A stretch of DNA of 64,000 bases, taken from Populus alba. Lineage: Eukaryota > Streptophyta > Magnoliopsida > Malpighiales > Salicaceae. A program made the translations under genes and the position numbers. Shown in pieces: positions 45,781-56,617 of the stretch; within the stretch, counting starts at the first letter, position 1; the number at the start of each line of letters is the position of its first letter. The notes beneath the pieces were generated by a model. That model did no database searches. It was not told the origin of the DNA and saw only the letters and a list, made by a program, of their open reading frames with translations. The DNA lies in NCBI RefSeq assembly GCF_005239225.2, contig NC_133284.1, forward strand, positions 34,858,758 to 34,922,757, written 5' to 3'.

Positions 45781-46550
45781 TACAATTTATATAGCTCACC
45801 TCCTTGTGGTTCGAATCCGGTCTTGCCGGGTTATTTATTACTTCGACACTTCTACACTTGGGAGAAGACATCAATCTTTTGGTCGTGTCAGATATCTTGA
45901 GCTTCTGACATCAAAATCATGCGATTCAAAAACCAAAATTCATCTACACATATAGGACTATAACTTTCATGAAGGATTAAAAATGAGAAAAATTCATTTT
46001 GAAGTATAGAAATTGGTTACAACCTGGTTGGTCAAAAAGGATCCCCTAATCTAAATCAGGAAATTGACCATGCCAAGCATCCTACCTTGACTGAGAGTCT
46101 GCCATTAAAATAGTAAGCCTTAGGACCCAATAAAAGTGTAAGTCAATTGTTCAACATGTCATGAGTGACAAAATATAGCTGGGATGGTCGGTTATTGCAT
46201 GGAACTAGATCAAAATCAAAGCCTAAGTTGGAACAAAAATTGCGACAATGGCAGAGCCAGTTTTTTAGTGCAGCTTCTGAGGGATTTATCCAACCTTAGA
46301 AACCAAATAGCAAAGGAACGAATATATCATTTTAAAGACTCCTAATTAGCCTAAGAATCCTAACAATTTCGATAGCTAAAGGAAGGATAAGGAGAGCAGA
46401 TGCCAGCTGAAACATGGTCCGAAAAACATTTCCTTCTCCTTTGTTTTTTTCAATCTCGCAGCAACCTTGAACTAAACTCCTGCCTTCAATTTAAAGGGGA
46501 TATACACCATCTCCATTAGCACGTATGGCTAAAAAAAATAAGTAACAACA

Positions 46551-48420
46551 ACTCATATTATGAATGATGATGACACTCTCATGCCCTTAGTAGGTGTTGG
46601 TTCTGTTATCACACCTCACTTGTTTCTCCCTAATGTTTATCTTATTTAAAAACTCAAATTGAATCTTGCTTTCAATTGTCAATTATGTGATTTTGGTGAT
46701 TATTTAATTATATTTTCTTCTTCTTTTTGTTGTGTACAGGATCTATAGTCTCAAAAGCTGATTGGGACAGGTCGTAGGGAGAATGAACTATATATTTTGG
46801 ATGAGGTAAAAGTGTCAGTTGCCACTAGTGCTGCTACTACTGTTGATTTGTCTTCTTTTTGTTTGAGTCCTTCATCTTCTAGTTTTTATTTATGGCATTC
46901 TCGTCTAGGTCATGTTTCATCTTCTCATTTGAGATTTTTGACAGCCATAAGAGCTTTAGAAAATTTACAAATGTATGATATTTCTGATTGTAGTAGATGT
47001 TAACTGACAAAAATTTTCATTTTACCTTTAATCGAGGTATTTATGTTTCTTCATCATCATTTGACTTGATTCATTCTGATGTATAGGGACCTTCTCCTGT
47101 TTCCATAAAAAGAGGGTCTCGATATTATATTTCATTTATTGATGATCATACTTGTTATTGTTGGGTTTATTTAATGAAACATTGTTTTGAATTCTTTAAG
47201 ATGTATACACTTTTTCAAGCTATTGTCAAAACTCAACATCCTGCTATAATCAAATGCTTTAGGTGTGATTTGGGTGGAGAATACACCCCTAATAAATTTT
47301 TTCAGTTGTTTGCCTTAGATGGAACCATTCACCAAACTTCATGTATAGATACTCTTGAGTAAAATGGAGTTGCTGAAAAAAACATAGGCACGTTGTCGAA
47401 AATGCTCGTTCTCTCTTGTTGTCTGCTTTTGTTCCTAGTGAGTTTCAGGGAGAAGCTGTCCTTACTGTTGTAAGTTTGATTAATATCATTCCATCATCTC
47501 ATAGTTCGAGTTTGTCTTCTTTTGAAAAGTTATATGGATGTATCCCTGATTATTCCTCATTTAGAGTTTTTAGTTGTACTTGTTTCATTCTTCATCCTTT
47601 GTCATCATGTAGAATGCAATAAGTTGTCCTCCCATACTGTTATTTGTGTCTTTCTGGGTTATAATGAAGCTAAAAAAAGGTATCGTTGTTTTGACTCAAT
47701 AACTCAGAAACTTTATATGTCTCGTCATGTTGTCTTTCTCAAACATATACCTTTCTTTTCTATTCCATCCACTACTTATAACCTGACTAGACCTAAACTT
47801 ATTCGTATAGATCCTTTCTTTTGAAGATTCTGATAGTTTATCATCTCAGGTTCTTAGTACCTCAAATACTCCTCTCCATGTTCAACCAATTTGTAGTCAT
47901 AATTCTACAGGTACTGACACTTTACTCTCCAGCACACCTGATGCTCCATTCTCATCTACAGCTTCTCAAGCTTTATAAGAGATTGTGGATCCACCTTTTT
48001 GTCAATCCATATGCATTTGTAAGTCCACAAAACTACCATATTTTGCTTATTCTTGTTATTCTTCATCATTTACTTCCTTTTTAGCTTCTATTCATTGTTT
48101 ATCTGAGCACTCTTCCTATAAAGAGGCAATTACTAATCCTCTTTGACAGCGAGCTATGGATGAGGAACTTTCTATTTTGCATAAGAAAAATACTTGGGAT
48201 CTGGTTCCTCTATCTCCTAGTAAGAGTTTTGTTAGTTGTCGTTAGGTGTATAAGATCAAAACTAATTTTGATGGGTCTATTAAGCGATACAAAGCGAGGT
48301 TGGTTACAAAAAGGATACTCTTAATAGTATCGTATGGATTATAAGAAGACATTTGCCTTCATCAACAATGTTCTGGTTTAGACATTATAGCATGAAGTGT
48401 GTTTACTTTCTCAAATCATG
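46551..48420 (+). pseudogene. copia protease end, integrase and RT start, copy 2 right part
   Basis: In order: the protease end (DDDTLMPLVGVGSV), GAG-pre-integrase FYLWHSRLGHVSSSHLRFL (46890 region) and integrase core pieces (FDLIHSDV with TAG for Trp, FIDDHT, FRCDLGGEYTPNKFFQLF, then NGVAEKN). A C-terminal block follows (FLGYNEAKKRYRCFDSITQK) and RT opens with AMDEELSILHKKNTWDLVPL near 48154. Stops and frameshifts are frequent. RT ends near 48360 at the same truncated boundary as copy 1 after an extra internal deletion. Confidence 0.85.
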
Positions 48421-49829
48421 TTTATTCTCTATACCATAGTCATTTATTCTTTTAATAAGATTTCATTTAAAAAAAAGATTTTTTTCTATTGGGGAAATGA
48501 AGATTTTATTGGAGTCGCCATCTAGTAATATGAGGGAACTAGAAATCCCAAGTTAGACACTAGTCCTAGAGATTCGGGTACTTGGTTAGTTATGATTAAG
48601 GGAAGAAAGACACCACCCTTAAAACATCCTTTCAAGAGAAAGGTTACTTTTACTTGTGTGTTTTTATATTTGATTCAAATGCTATTATCTTTTGAGCTTA
48701 TTTGCAATTTGTTTCTTTTAAAAATGGTTAATGTCGGTCCCTAAAAATAGGAGACATGTCAAAAAATGACATCAGTCCCTAAAAATAGAAGACTCGTCTA
48801 AAATATCGATGTTTAACCCTAAAAATAGGAGACATGGCCATTGATGGTTGGTGAGGGAGAATCGTCGGTTTGAAACTCTGGGTGGCCGAAGAAATTGGGG
48901 CCCTTTTCCGACCAGATGGGTAGGATAAACGCTAAAAATGGGCGGGGTTTTGCTTTATAGGAGGCTAGGAAATGGGAGATCGGATGAGAGAGAGAGTCGC
49001 TGGTGAGAGGAGAGAGAGAATTTGAGGTTTTGCTACGGTGTGAACGTTAGCATGGTACACTGGTGCAGCTGAAGGTTGTGAACCGTTGGATCGCGAATAA
49101 ACTGATCCTTTGGCTATGTTTGGCTTGATCTGCAAGTTGATCAGATGGTTTGGATTAGCTGATTTTTGATCTATTGTGGTGCGTTGCATTAAGAGCTTGG
49201 TACACCTGGTGACATGGCACAACAGAATCGAAAGGGCAGATTGCTTTAAGGGTTGAGATGGATTTGGGTTTTAATTTAGAGTTGTAAGCCATATTGTATC
49301 CTATTAAATCAAAGGTCCAGAACTAAACATTATTAGATCTAATGGTTAGGATATTTTTGGTATTTTTCAAATAAATCAAAGGTCCAAAACTAAACATTAT
49401 TGACCCGGTGGACTAAGTTTTAATAAAAAATGACGGTTTTGACAAAAAATGACGGTTTTGACCTGAAACATCATGAAAACTCATTTTTTATCCTGGTCGA
49501 CATGGTTTGACCCATATGGACCTGGTGAAATCAGTTTTTATGGAAAGATGTGGTTGACTCGAGAAAAATATATTTTTGAATTTTAAACTTTTTCTTAATT
49601 TTTTTGGGATTTTTATGAATAATAATAGAAATAAAATAACATTCAAGAAAATCTTAGTGAATAAAAAATTAGTTTACAACAGTGGCCCCCTCGTTACAAT
49701 GCTTACAGTGCAAAAACATTGGAAAATTCATTTTCTTTTGACTTGCCCAGAAAAACGATGGAGGAGTTGAAAAATACACAGATTTTTCAGTTGGTCTATT
49801 TTTCTAGGTAACTTGCCCAAGTGGAAAAC

Positions 49830-50120
49830 ATGAAAGTGTTTTCAATATTGATTTTTTGAAATACATGAAAGTGATTTCAGCAATGGTTTTGTGAAATGCA
49901 TGAAAGTTATTTCAGCAATAGTCTTGTTTTCCAAGTAACCAACCCATTTGTGAAATACATAAAAGTGATTTCAACATTGTTCTTGTGAAATACATGAAAG
50001 TGATTTCAACATTAATTTTTGTGAAATACATGAAAGTGATTTCAGCATTGGTCTTATTTTCCAGGTGACTAACCTGTTTGTGAAATACATGAAAGTGATT
50101 TTAACATCGGTTTCAGGGTT
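49830..50120. repeat. Minisatellite with CATGAAAGTGATTTCA core
   Basis: Seven or so units of about 30-65 bases, containing GTGAAATACATGAAAGTGATTT and CAACATTGGT-like stretches. Confidence 0.75.
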
Positions 50121-50337
50121 AATGAAAACTTCTAAAGGAAGTCATACTTGCACAATTGAGATTTGATTTGTAAATCAATCTCAAAGATGATGAAAGCTTC
50201 TAAAAAAAGTCTTATATGTATGGTTGAGATTTGATTTGCAAATTGATCTCAAAGATGATGAAAGCTTCTTAAGAAAGTCTTATATGTATGATTAAGATTT
50301 GAGCTTATATTCAAAATAATGGTAGGAGCAAATTCCT

Positions 50338-50344
50338 TATAAAT
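50338..50344 (+). promoter_or_regulatory. Possible TATA box before small coding unit
   Basis: TATAAAT lies 82 bases before the ATG at 50426. Confidence 0.45.
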
Positions 50345-50425
50345 CACGCAGTATTTGGCAAAAGATATCATTAACTTCTCGCATTTTCAATACTTTCAAA
50401 GTTCTTAACTTTTAAAGTTTTAACC

Positions 50426-50813
50426 ATGTCTTCCTCTTCTTCCAATTCTAATCTAAACCTTTTTCCTGCAGTAGAGCCTGTAGTTTGGCATACTACCTTT
50501 GAAGTGAATGGTCGTCCAGTTACAATAGAGGATACTATAATGGACAATGAAGATACTGTTGTAGTCGTGGCTAGAGACATGATCCTTCCTCATGATGAAA
50601 TAATGCTGGCAGCCAGGACCGATATTGAAGCAGTGAATCAATCAGTTGTTCTCAGTATCAGAGCTACTTCGTCTTTGGTGAACATTGCAGAGCGTCTTCA
50701 TGCCAGAAGACTTTTGGAGGGACTATGTTAACACATGACACCACGAGTTCGAGGAAGAGATGGAGCGTATGCATAAACAATTTGAAGAATTTCGAGGCAT
50801 AATTAATCATTAA
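50426..50813 (+). pseudogene. Unrecognised small protein gene, two lesions
   Basis: The open frame from ATG 50426 runs 101 codons to 50731 and starts with a Ser-rich stretch (MSSSSSNSN), then acidic VTIEDTIMDNEDTVVVV. If the GGG at 50719-50721 is one base too long, the frame continues through a TGA at 50736-50738 (a likely former TGG) into an acidic helical tail, EFEEEMERMHKQFEEF, ending TAA at 50811-50813. That would be about 129 codons with even composition. A TATA box lies upstream and AATAAA downstream. I do not recognise the family. It is antisense to the surrounding LTR and could be a captured host gene fragment or an element-encoded ORF. Confidence 0.5.
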
Positions 50814-50878
50814 GATGAAAATATCCCTAATTGTCCTTGCACTGTTTAACATTTGTACTTGTAAACCCTTTTTCCATG

Positions 50879-50884
50879 AATAAA
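50879..50884 (+). terminator. Possible polyadenylation signal
   Basis: AATAAA lies 66 bases after the TAA that ends the small coding unit. Confidence 0.4.
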
Positions 50885-50914
50885 AATCCATATTTCTTGT
50901 CTTCATTCATGAAT

Positions 50915-52900
50915 TTTGCTTTTGTGGAATTGCCATATTTGATGTGATTTAGAAGAACTTCATTTCATCTGAGTCTTGTTGGATCCCGTTAGGAATTTTG
51001 TTTCGTGAAATATCTATAAAACAAATATGCAATGCTCGTGATGTTAGATGATATTCAATGCATCTTACCTGTTTTTGAAATAAAGATCCCCGTTCATCTT
51101 GTTTGAGGATCTTGATTTTTAGTGAGCTATTTTGATTCACGCGTCCTTCAAATCTACTCAAGCCGACCCATGTTGTTCATTTTTTTAAGATAAGCTTTGT
51201 TTGAGTTTCCCAATAGTCACTGCACTTTTCTCTATTGGTAACTTCACTAAGAGCATTGGCTTTTCCCTCGCCCGACGTTGTTCTATTGGCAACATTCCTA
51301 TTATTGAGGATTTTTTAACCAATTCATATGGTCAATATATGAGGATTATCCCGCTTCACCTGGGATTTCATAAACATTTCTCTTACTGAAGATGTATCAG
51401 TTATCCTGTTGTCTAACTGATCATATTGTAAGAGTCATCAATCTCTTTTTATAGATACTGCAAATCATACTATTTTAGTCCTCATGCTGGAAGAAGTCTA
51501 TAGTTTTATCATGTGTATTTTCCACTATGGAAGCAAATTTCTTTGTGCCATTAAGGATCTGATAACTGCTTCTTTGCCCCCTAGGAGAATTATCTGCCTC
51601 ATTTAATTTCCTCATTTGCTCTTGTTGTCATTAGAATCTCTGATTTTCTAACAGTGCCTCGTAGTGTGTCATATATTTCTTACAAAGAAAACCTTTTTTC
51701 AAAAATGATTTTTCAAAAGATCTGTTTTGTTCTCAAAAACTGAAACTCTCAATGTTTGTTTCTAACAATGTTTAGGCAACTCTAGGGCTTTATGTCAAAT
51801 CTCTTAGTAAAAGTAATCTAAGATGAAGGTAAGTGATGAGATGACCTTCTACTTTGATTTTCAAAGTGTTTAAGCGATTGCTTGAAGGTATTTTGAGCCT
51901 TTTACTTTTAGAAACACTTTTTTTAAAAGCATGAATAATAACGAGTAATTATTTGCTACGCCAGGACTCTTTATGGAGAAGTCTCTTATATTTTTAGAAC
52001 GCTGTGTATTGATCCAGGTTGCTTACTTGATTAGAAAGGACTGCAAAGACACTAATGTATTTTATGGCTCAAGGCTATAAAAGAAAGAGTATTCCATAAG
52101 CTCAAAAGAGTGTTTAAGGGCTTAAAAACTATAGATCACTATTATCTTATCTTGGCATTTTCTTTTGCTACCTTGACAACAAAAATGATACTAAATATTC
52201 CAAATTAGGAACTTCTGTTTTTTTGTTTTTACTCCCATATTTGTTAGGAATTCTCTCAATTGTTTGGAATTTTATTGAATTCTTTGTTCTCAGACTTTAT
52301 AAGCTTACATGCCTTCAAGACGATTTCCATAATCATATTTCTCTTTTTGCCTCCTAGTGTAGGGTGTGATTTTAGTTAAGGTTCTTATGAAAAAGAAAAC
52401 TTTAAATAGACTTAGTTCAAATTGGGACTGCAAAGGATAATTTTAAAGAAAGTGAAAGGAATATCAAAGATGTCCTTTTCTCATTTCAAGTAAGATCAGT
52501 TAAAAGCAATAAACTTTGTCCACATCCAACGTAATGCTTTGGATTTGTAAGATACCATGTTTTGCGAGTCCATGACAAACTAATATACTACCAACCATTA
52601 TTCATGCTGATAAAATGTAGATCCAAGACATAAGTTGAGTGATAGTTGTTCCAATTACATGTTTTTGACTTGTTTGTTCATCTCTTTCAAGGGAATTGCT
52701 TTGAACATTATTCCAAACAAATCATTGATTTATTTCATTGAAATCACAAACAAAATCAGTTCTTTTAAAACCTCATTTAAGAATAATGGATTCTCCTGTA
52801 AAAAAAAGTTTGAAAGATTAAATGGTTGAGCCATTGAGATCATGCATGGCCTTTTTGGTGAGGTATATGCAAAGAAAATTTCCTGGCTAAAACTTCATTG
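50915..52900. other. Non-coding stretch, probably retroelement LTR
   Basis: I see no coding similarity. It is assigned to the LTR of element B by position only. Confidence 0.4.
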
Positions 52901-52920
52901 ATTTGATTGGATGAAACACA

Positions 52921-54120
52921 TCATACATAATACTTTTTCACAGAATCAGAGTTCACAGGCCTAAGTAAATCATCTTCATCCATCCTAGTTAACAACAGAG
53001 CCCCTCTGAAGAATGCTTTCTTCACTACATACGGGCCCTCATAGTTTGGTGCCCACTTGCTTCGGTCTTCACTTGGTAATGGTAAGATTTTCCTTAGTAC
53101 AAGATCCCCTTTGAATTCTCTTGGTCGGACTTTCCGGTCATATGCTTTGGCCATCCTTCTTTGGTATAGCTAGCGATGGCAAATTGCAACCAACCTCTTC
53201 TCACTTATCATGTTTAGCTGCTCATATCTCACTTTAGCCCATTCAGCTTCTTCTAGTTCAGATTGTATTAGTACTCTCAAAGATGGAATTTCTACTTCCA
53301 AAGGCATCACTACCTCTATCCCAAATACTAATGAGTAAGGTGTAGCTCTAGTGGATGTCCTTACTGCCATATGATATGCATGCAGAGCAAAGGGAAGCAT
53401 CTCATGCCAATCCTTATAAGTGACTACCATCTTCTGCATAATCTTTTTGATATTCTTGTTTGCAGCTTCGACAGCACCATTCATCTTTGGTCTGTAAGGA
53501 GACGAGTTTGAATGTTTAATTTTCCACTTCACACACAATTATGTGATTATTTTTCCAATAAAATTTTGGGCATTGTTGGTCACTATCTTCTCAAGTGAAT
53601 CGTATCAACATATCAAATCTTTCTCAATGAAGCACTTGACCACTTTTTGAGTTACATGAGCATAAGAGATGGCCTCTACCCACTTTGTGAAGTAATCAAT
53701 GGCTACTAAGATAAATTGATGCCTATTGTTGGCCTTTGGGTTGATTGGCCCAATCACATCTATTCCTCATATTGCAAATGGCCATGGTGATGTCATATTA
53801 AACAGAGGAGCTGGAGGTGCATTTATCTTATCACTATACACTTGACATTTATGGCATTTTCTGACATGATCTATGCAATCTTTCTCCATGGTCATCCAGA
53901 AGTACCCAGATCGTTGCATTTGTCTAGCCATAATGTGTCCACTTGCATAAGTTGCACAAATTCCTTCATGAAATTCTTGCAATGCTACCTTAGCTTCGAT
54001 TTCATCTAGACATCTTATTAAAGCTCCATTGAATGATCTTTTATATAGAATTTCTTCATCCAGGTAAAATTCCATGGTTAACCTTCTCAAGGTCTTCATA
54101 TCTGCTTTAGATGCCCCCAA
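52921..54120 (-). pseudogene. Ogre/Tat integrase of element B
   Basis: Three pieces. The zinc-binding N-terminus (53767-54120) ends HVRKCHKCQVYSDKINAPPAPLF. The core end (53170-53538) has YRPKMNGAVEAANKNIKKI, including the catalytic Glu. The C-terminal part (52921-53154) has EFKGDLVLRKILPLPSEDRSKWAPNYEGPYVVKKAF. The central core (53540-53766) is broken by stops. This is the domain that element A has lost. Confidence 0.87.
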
Positions 54121-54279
54121 AGGATATTCTTGATATTGGATAAACTGCTTGATGTCATAAAATCATGGGTTCCCATCTATTTCTCCTTCAATTGAGCTGG
54201 AAAATTTTTAATCTCAATGCGGATTGGTTGTACCCTTATTCTGTAATCAGTTTTGGCCATAGAAGCTAAGGTTGCCAAA

Positions 54280-55010
54280 GCATCAGCAAACTAGTTTTTG
54301 TCTCTTCCCATATGGGTAAAATCTATCTCATTAAAGCCCTTAGTCAGTTTTGAGAGATATTGTTGATATGGTATCAATTTTTCTTCTTTGGTCTGCCAGA
54401 CACCTTTCACTTGATAGATTATTAACATTGAATCCCCATAGACATCAAGCTTCTTTATTTTCATCTCTAAAGCAGCTTCTAACCCAAGGATATAAGCCTT
54501 ATATTCAGTAGTATTGTTAGTACATGCAAATTGTAGTTTGATTGAGATAGGATATTGCTTCTTATCAGGTGAGATTATCACAACCCTTGCTCCATTGCCA
54601 GATACATTCACTACCCCATCAAAATACATAATCCACCAATCATTCTTCTCTTTGTCTTCTTCTACTATCAACATATCCTCATCCGAGAAGTCAAATTTCA
54701 AAGGCTCATAATCTTTAATAGCATTATTTGCTAAATGATCAGCAATTAGATTTCCTTTTATAGTTTTCTTGTCTTGTATACAATGTTATACTCGGCCAAC
54801 ATTACTTGCCACCTTGCTATTCGGCTTGACAACTAAGGTTTCTCAAAGATGTATTTAAGAGCATCCATTTTTGAGATCAATCAAGTGGTATAATACAACA
54901 TATATTGTCGAAGAGGCTTCATGCTCCATACAAGAGCACAACATAGTTTCTCAGTCATAGTATATCTGGATTCACAATCGGTAAACTTCTTACTCAGATA
55001 ATAGATAGCT
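54280..55010 (-). pseudogene. RNase H region of element B
   Basis: 54291-54701 encodes a second RNase H-type domain: WWIMYFDGVVNVSGNGARVVI, CTNNTTEYKAYILGLEAALEM and GDSMLIIYQVKG. The Asp, Glu and Asp of an RNase H active site are visible. A second RNase H domain of this kind next to the usual one marks the Tat branch. Toward 55010 are degraded parts of the ordinary RNase H, interrupted by an insertion. Confidence 0.82.
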
Positions 55011-55092
55011 TGCTGACACAACCAAAAGATTGATGTCTTCTCCCAAGTGCAGGAGTGTCGAAGTAGTAATAATAAAATATAACAAGAATGTA

Positions 55093-55097
<5 letters not shown>

Positions 55098-55135
<38 letters not shown>

Positions 55136-55195
55136 GTAATAATAATAATAGTAATAGTAATAATATTACTACTAATAATAATACTAATAATAAAA
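55098..55195. repeat. (AAT)n microsatellite
   Basis: An imperfect AAT run with AGT and ACT variants. The poly-Asn ORF is a translation artefact. Confidence 0.9.
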
Positions 55196-55501
55196 AGAAG
55201 AGGAGGAAAAAATTAATGAGAACTTTGAGATGGAAGATTAATGTAAGGATTAAACAATAATAAAAACAAATGTCAAGATTAGAGGATCCACCAATGGTAT
55301 TTCAAACAAGTATAGTATAAACTCTTATTACTCAATTTGGAAACCACACACGAAGGAGGTTCCAATCAGATGATTTATCATTAATAGCTCATTATAAATT
55401 ATTAACATGATCATATTAATTATCTGATTTACATAACACCAAACTTTTAAATATTGTCAGGAATTCATGATGTTAACTGATGTTAACAACAAATCAAGTT
55501 C

Positions 55502-55549
55502 CTTTCATAGCCCAGGTGTAGGTAATACCGTACGGTTGGGCTATGAGAG
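55502..55549. other. Hairpin with 13-base stem
   Basis: Arms CTTTCATAGCCCA (55502-55514) and TGGGCTATGAGAG (55537-55549), one G-U pair, 22-base loop. Shared with the element at 45209. Confidence 0.65.
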
Positions 55550-56617
55550 TGCCAAGCATTTGTTGTACCAAGTGTTATACAACACAAATCTATATTAACC
55601 ATTTAACAAGCAAGGTATTAAGAATTAGTAAGATAAGACATGTTAATATTAAACATTAAGGTCCATGTTGAGTTTACACTATACTTGTTCTTACACCAAT
55701 AGTGTAACCTTTTCACCTTGACATAATAAACTTAGCGAAACATAAATAAACAAAACAAGAACATAAATAAGATACAAGTTAACTAAGGAAAGGAAAGGAA
55801 ATGAAAATCATAAACAAGATATTAATGAAAGCAAAACTTAAGAATTACAAAAAAAAATATAAAGAGAGAAATAAAGAGCATGAACTTGATCTGAACAACC
55901 AAGCCCCTAAATACATGGAAAATACCTCCTTTTATAGTCCAAAATTCGGAATTATTGATTTAATGACTAATTGTCGAGTGGGTGGCCAACTCCTGACTTT
56001 GTGAAAATCCTTATCTTCTTGTCTGAATAAAACAAAAATGCTAGCATCAGAAATCGGTCCACTTGAAAACATGAAAGTTATAGGAAATTCACTCATCTTT
56101 CCAGGAAAAAAAAATGGAGGTGATTTGGATTTCTAGAACTCCAGATATGGGCCAAACACTGAACAGTGTTTGGGCTGCAGGACAGATTCAGATTTCTTCG
56201 TTGTTGCTATAATTTGGACTTGCAAACGGCCTTCTTAGATCTTGATGAAAACATGAAAGTTGTAGGCCTATATCTTACCAAATCTGTGTAAAAATTTAAG
56301 GTCATTTGACATCTAGAACTCAAGATATGACCTAATTACCAAACAGTATTCCAGTTTGGACTACACCAACATCTATTTTCTAAGCTTCACCCTCTCTTTA
56401 TCTTCACAAATTTTAGTAATTGAATTCATCAATCAATCCTTTGATTTATGTGATATGCCTGCATTTAAGATGAACATTTACCATGTATTAAGGTATCTTA
56501 TAGTATTAGACTTGTTATTATAAAACATGTTTTAGTTAAGGAGTTATTGACACTTTAAGTGCAAAATGATGATATAAAACCTTGATAAATATGCACTTTT
56601 AAATACTAATCACTTGC

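Larger units (their letters stand above)
45209..45890 (+). mobile_element. Solo-LTR-like element with hairpin, 682 bp, internally deleted
   Basis: The element starts TGATTAGTAC and ends GGTCGTGTCA, with target duplication GATAT at 45204-45208 and 45891-45895. It is the reverse complement of the outer parts of 55014-56612 and lacks about 870 internal bases found there. It contains (ATT/GTT)n microsatellites (about 45640-45780) and the hairpin at 45383-45430. The strand is arbitrary because the true LTR direction is not known. Confidence 0.82.
29824..46550 (-). mobile_element. Ogre/Tat-like Ty3/gypsy retrotransposon nested in copia (element A)
   Basis: The element is oriented on the minus strand: 5' LTR (43575-46550), PBS, ORF1, gag, protease, RT, 3' LTR (from 29824). 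The LTRs match over 29824-30565 and 43575-44315 at roughly 90%. Copy 1 of the duplication shows the uninterrupted target with ATTCA at 16158-16162. The flanks here read ATTCC (29819-29823) and ACTCA (46551-46555), each one base from ATTCA, as expected for an old 5-bp target duplication. An extra ORF upstream of gag and the archaeal-type features of its relatives indicate the Tat/Ogre branch. RNase H and integrase are deleted. Two solo LTRs and one smaller element lie inside. Confidence 0.85.
43575..46550 (-). repeat. 5' LTR of element A, with nested insertion
   Basis: 43575-44315 matches the 3' LTR. Beyond that the two LTRs differ by indels. A tandem unit of about 326 bases (44862-45188 and 45188 onward) is itself split by the insertion at 45209-45890. 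The outer end is placed at 46550 from the alignment with the empty copia target. Confidence 0.7.
28131..48420 (+). mobile_element. Ty1/copia retrotransposon, copy 2, split by a 16.7-kb insertion
   Basis: The left part 28131-29823 (LTR, gag, start of protease) and the right part 46551-48420 (rest of protease, integrase, start of RT) join into one element when aligned with copy 1 at 16158-16162. The 3' end is truncated as in copy 1. Confidence 0.88.
23850..48470 (+). repeat. Segmental duplication, copy 2 (right of ABCG gene), interrupted
   Basis: Homologous in direct orientation to 7430-18410. It consists of 23850-29823 and 46551-48470, separated by the nested Ogre-like element. It lacks the A-rich array, some of the 12190-12860 region and part of copia RT (between about 48350 and 48360, matching 17960-18285). 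The ABCG gene lies between the two copies, which therefore bracket it. Confidence 0.88.
48475..52900 (-). repeat. Probable 3' LTR of second Ogre/Tat element (element B), with unassigned inner part
   Basis: The left end carries the family's conserved block (TTGGAGTCGCCATCTAG near 48509) in minus-LTR orientation. The right end abuts the integrase C-terminus at 52921. The last 30 or so bases of the LTR seem lost at the junction with copia remnants (A-rich sequence at 48465-48480). No target duplication or clear TG/CA ends were found, so the limits are uncertain. Inside lie a minisatellite (49830-50120) and a separate coding unit (50426-50813) that may belong to another insertion. Confidence 0.5.
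55014..56612 (-). mobile_element. Solo-LTR-like element with hairpin, 1599 bp, inserted in element B
   Basis: The ends are TGACACAACC and TACTAATCA, with target duplication CTTGC at 55009-55013 and 56613-56617. Joining the flanks restores the RT-RNase H coding sequence seen in element A near 31220. It is the same family as 45209-45890, in the opposite orientation. It contains an (AAT)n run (55098-55190), a 13-base-stem hairpin (55502-55549) and repeats of ATGAAAGTT(A/G)TAGG near 56085 and 56262. It has no coding domain. Confidence 0.88.

Noticed and set aside
45808..45818. GGTTCGAATCC, the B-box / T-arm sequence of tRNA genes
   Set aside because: No A box, anticodon arm or acceptor stem at the right distance, so I do not call a tRNA or tRNA-derived SINE.
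45713..45955. ORF with a long Leu run
   Set aside because: It is the translation of a TTG/TTA trinucleotide microsatellite inside a solo-LTR-like element.
49830..50120. Regularly spaced short repeats resembling a CRISPR array
   Set aside because: The spacers are themselves repeated variants and the setting is a plant retroelement LTR. It is a minisatellite.
55030..55260. ORF with a long Asn run
   Set aside because: It is the translation of the AAT microsatellite and has no other protein-like sequence.
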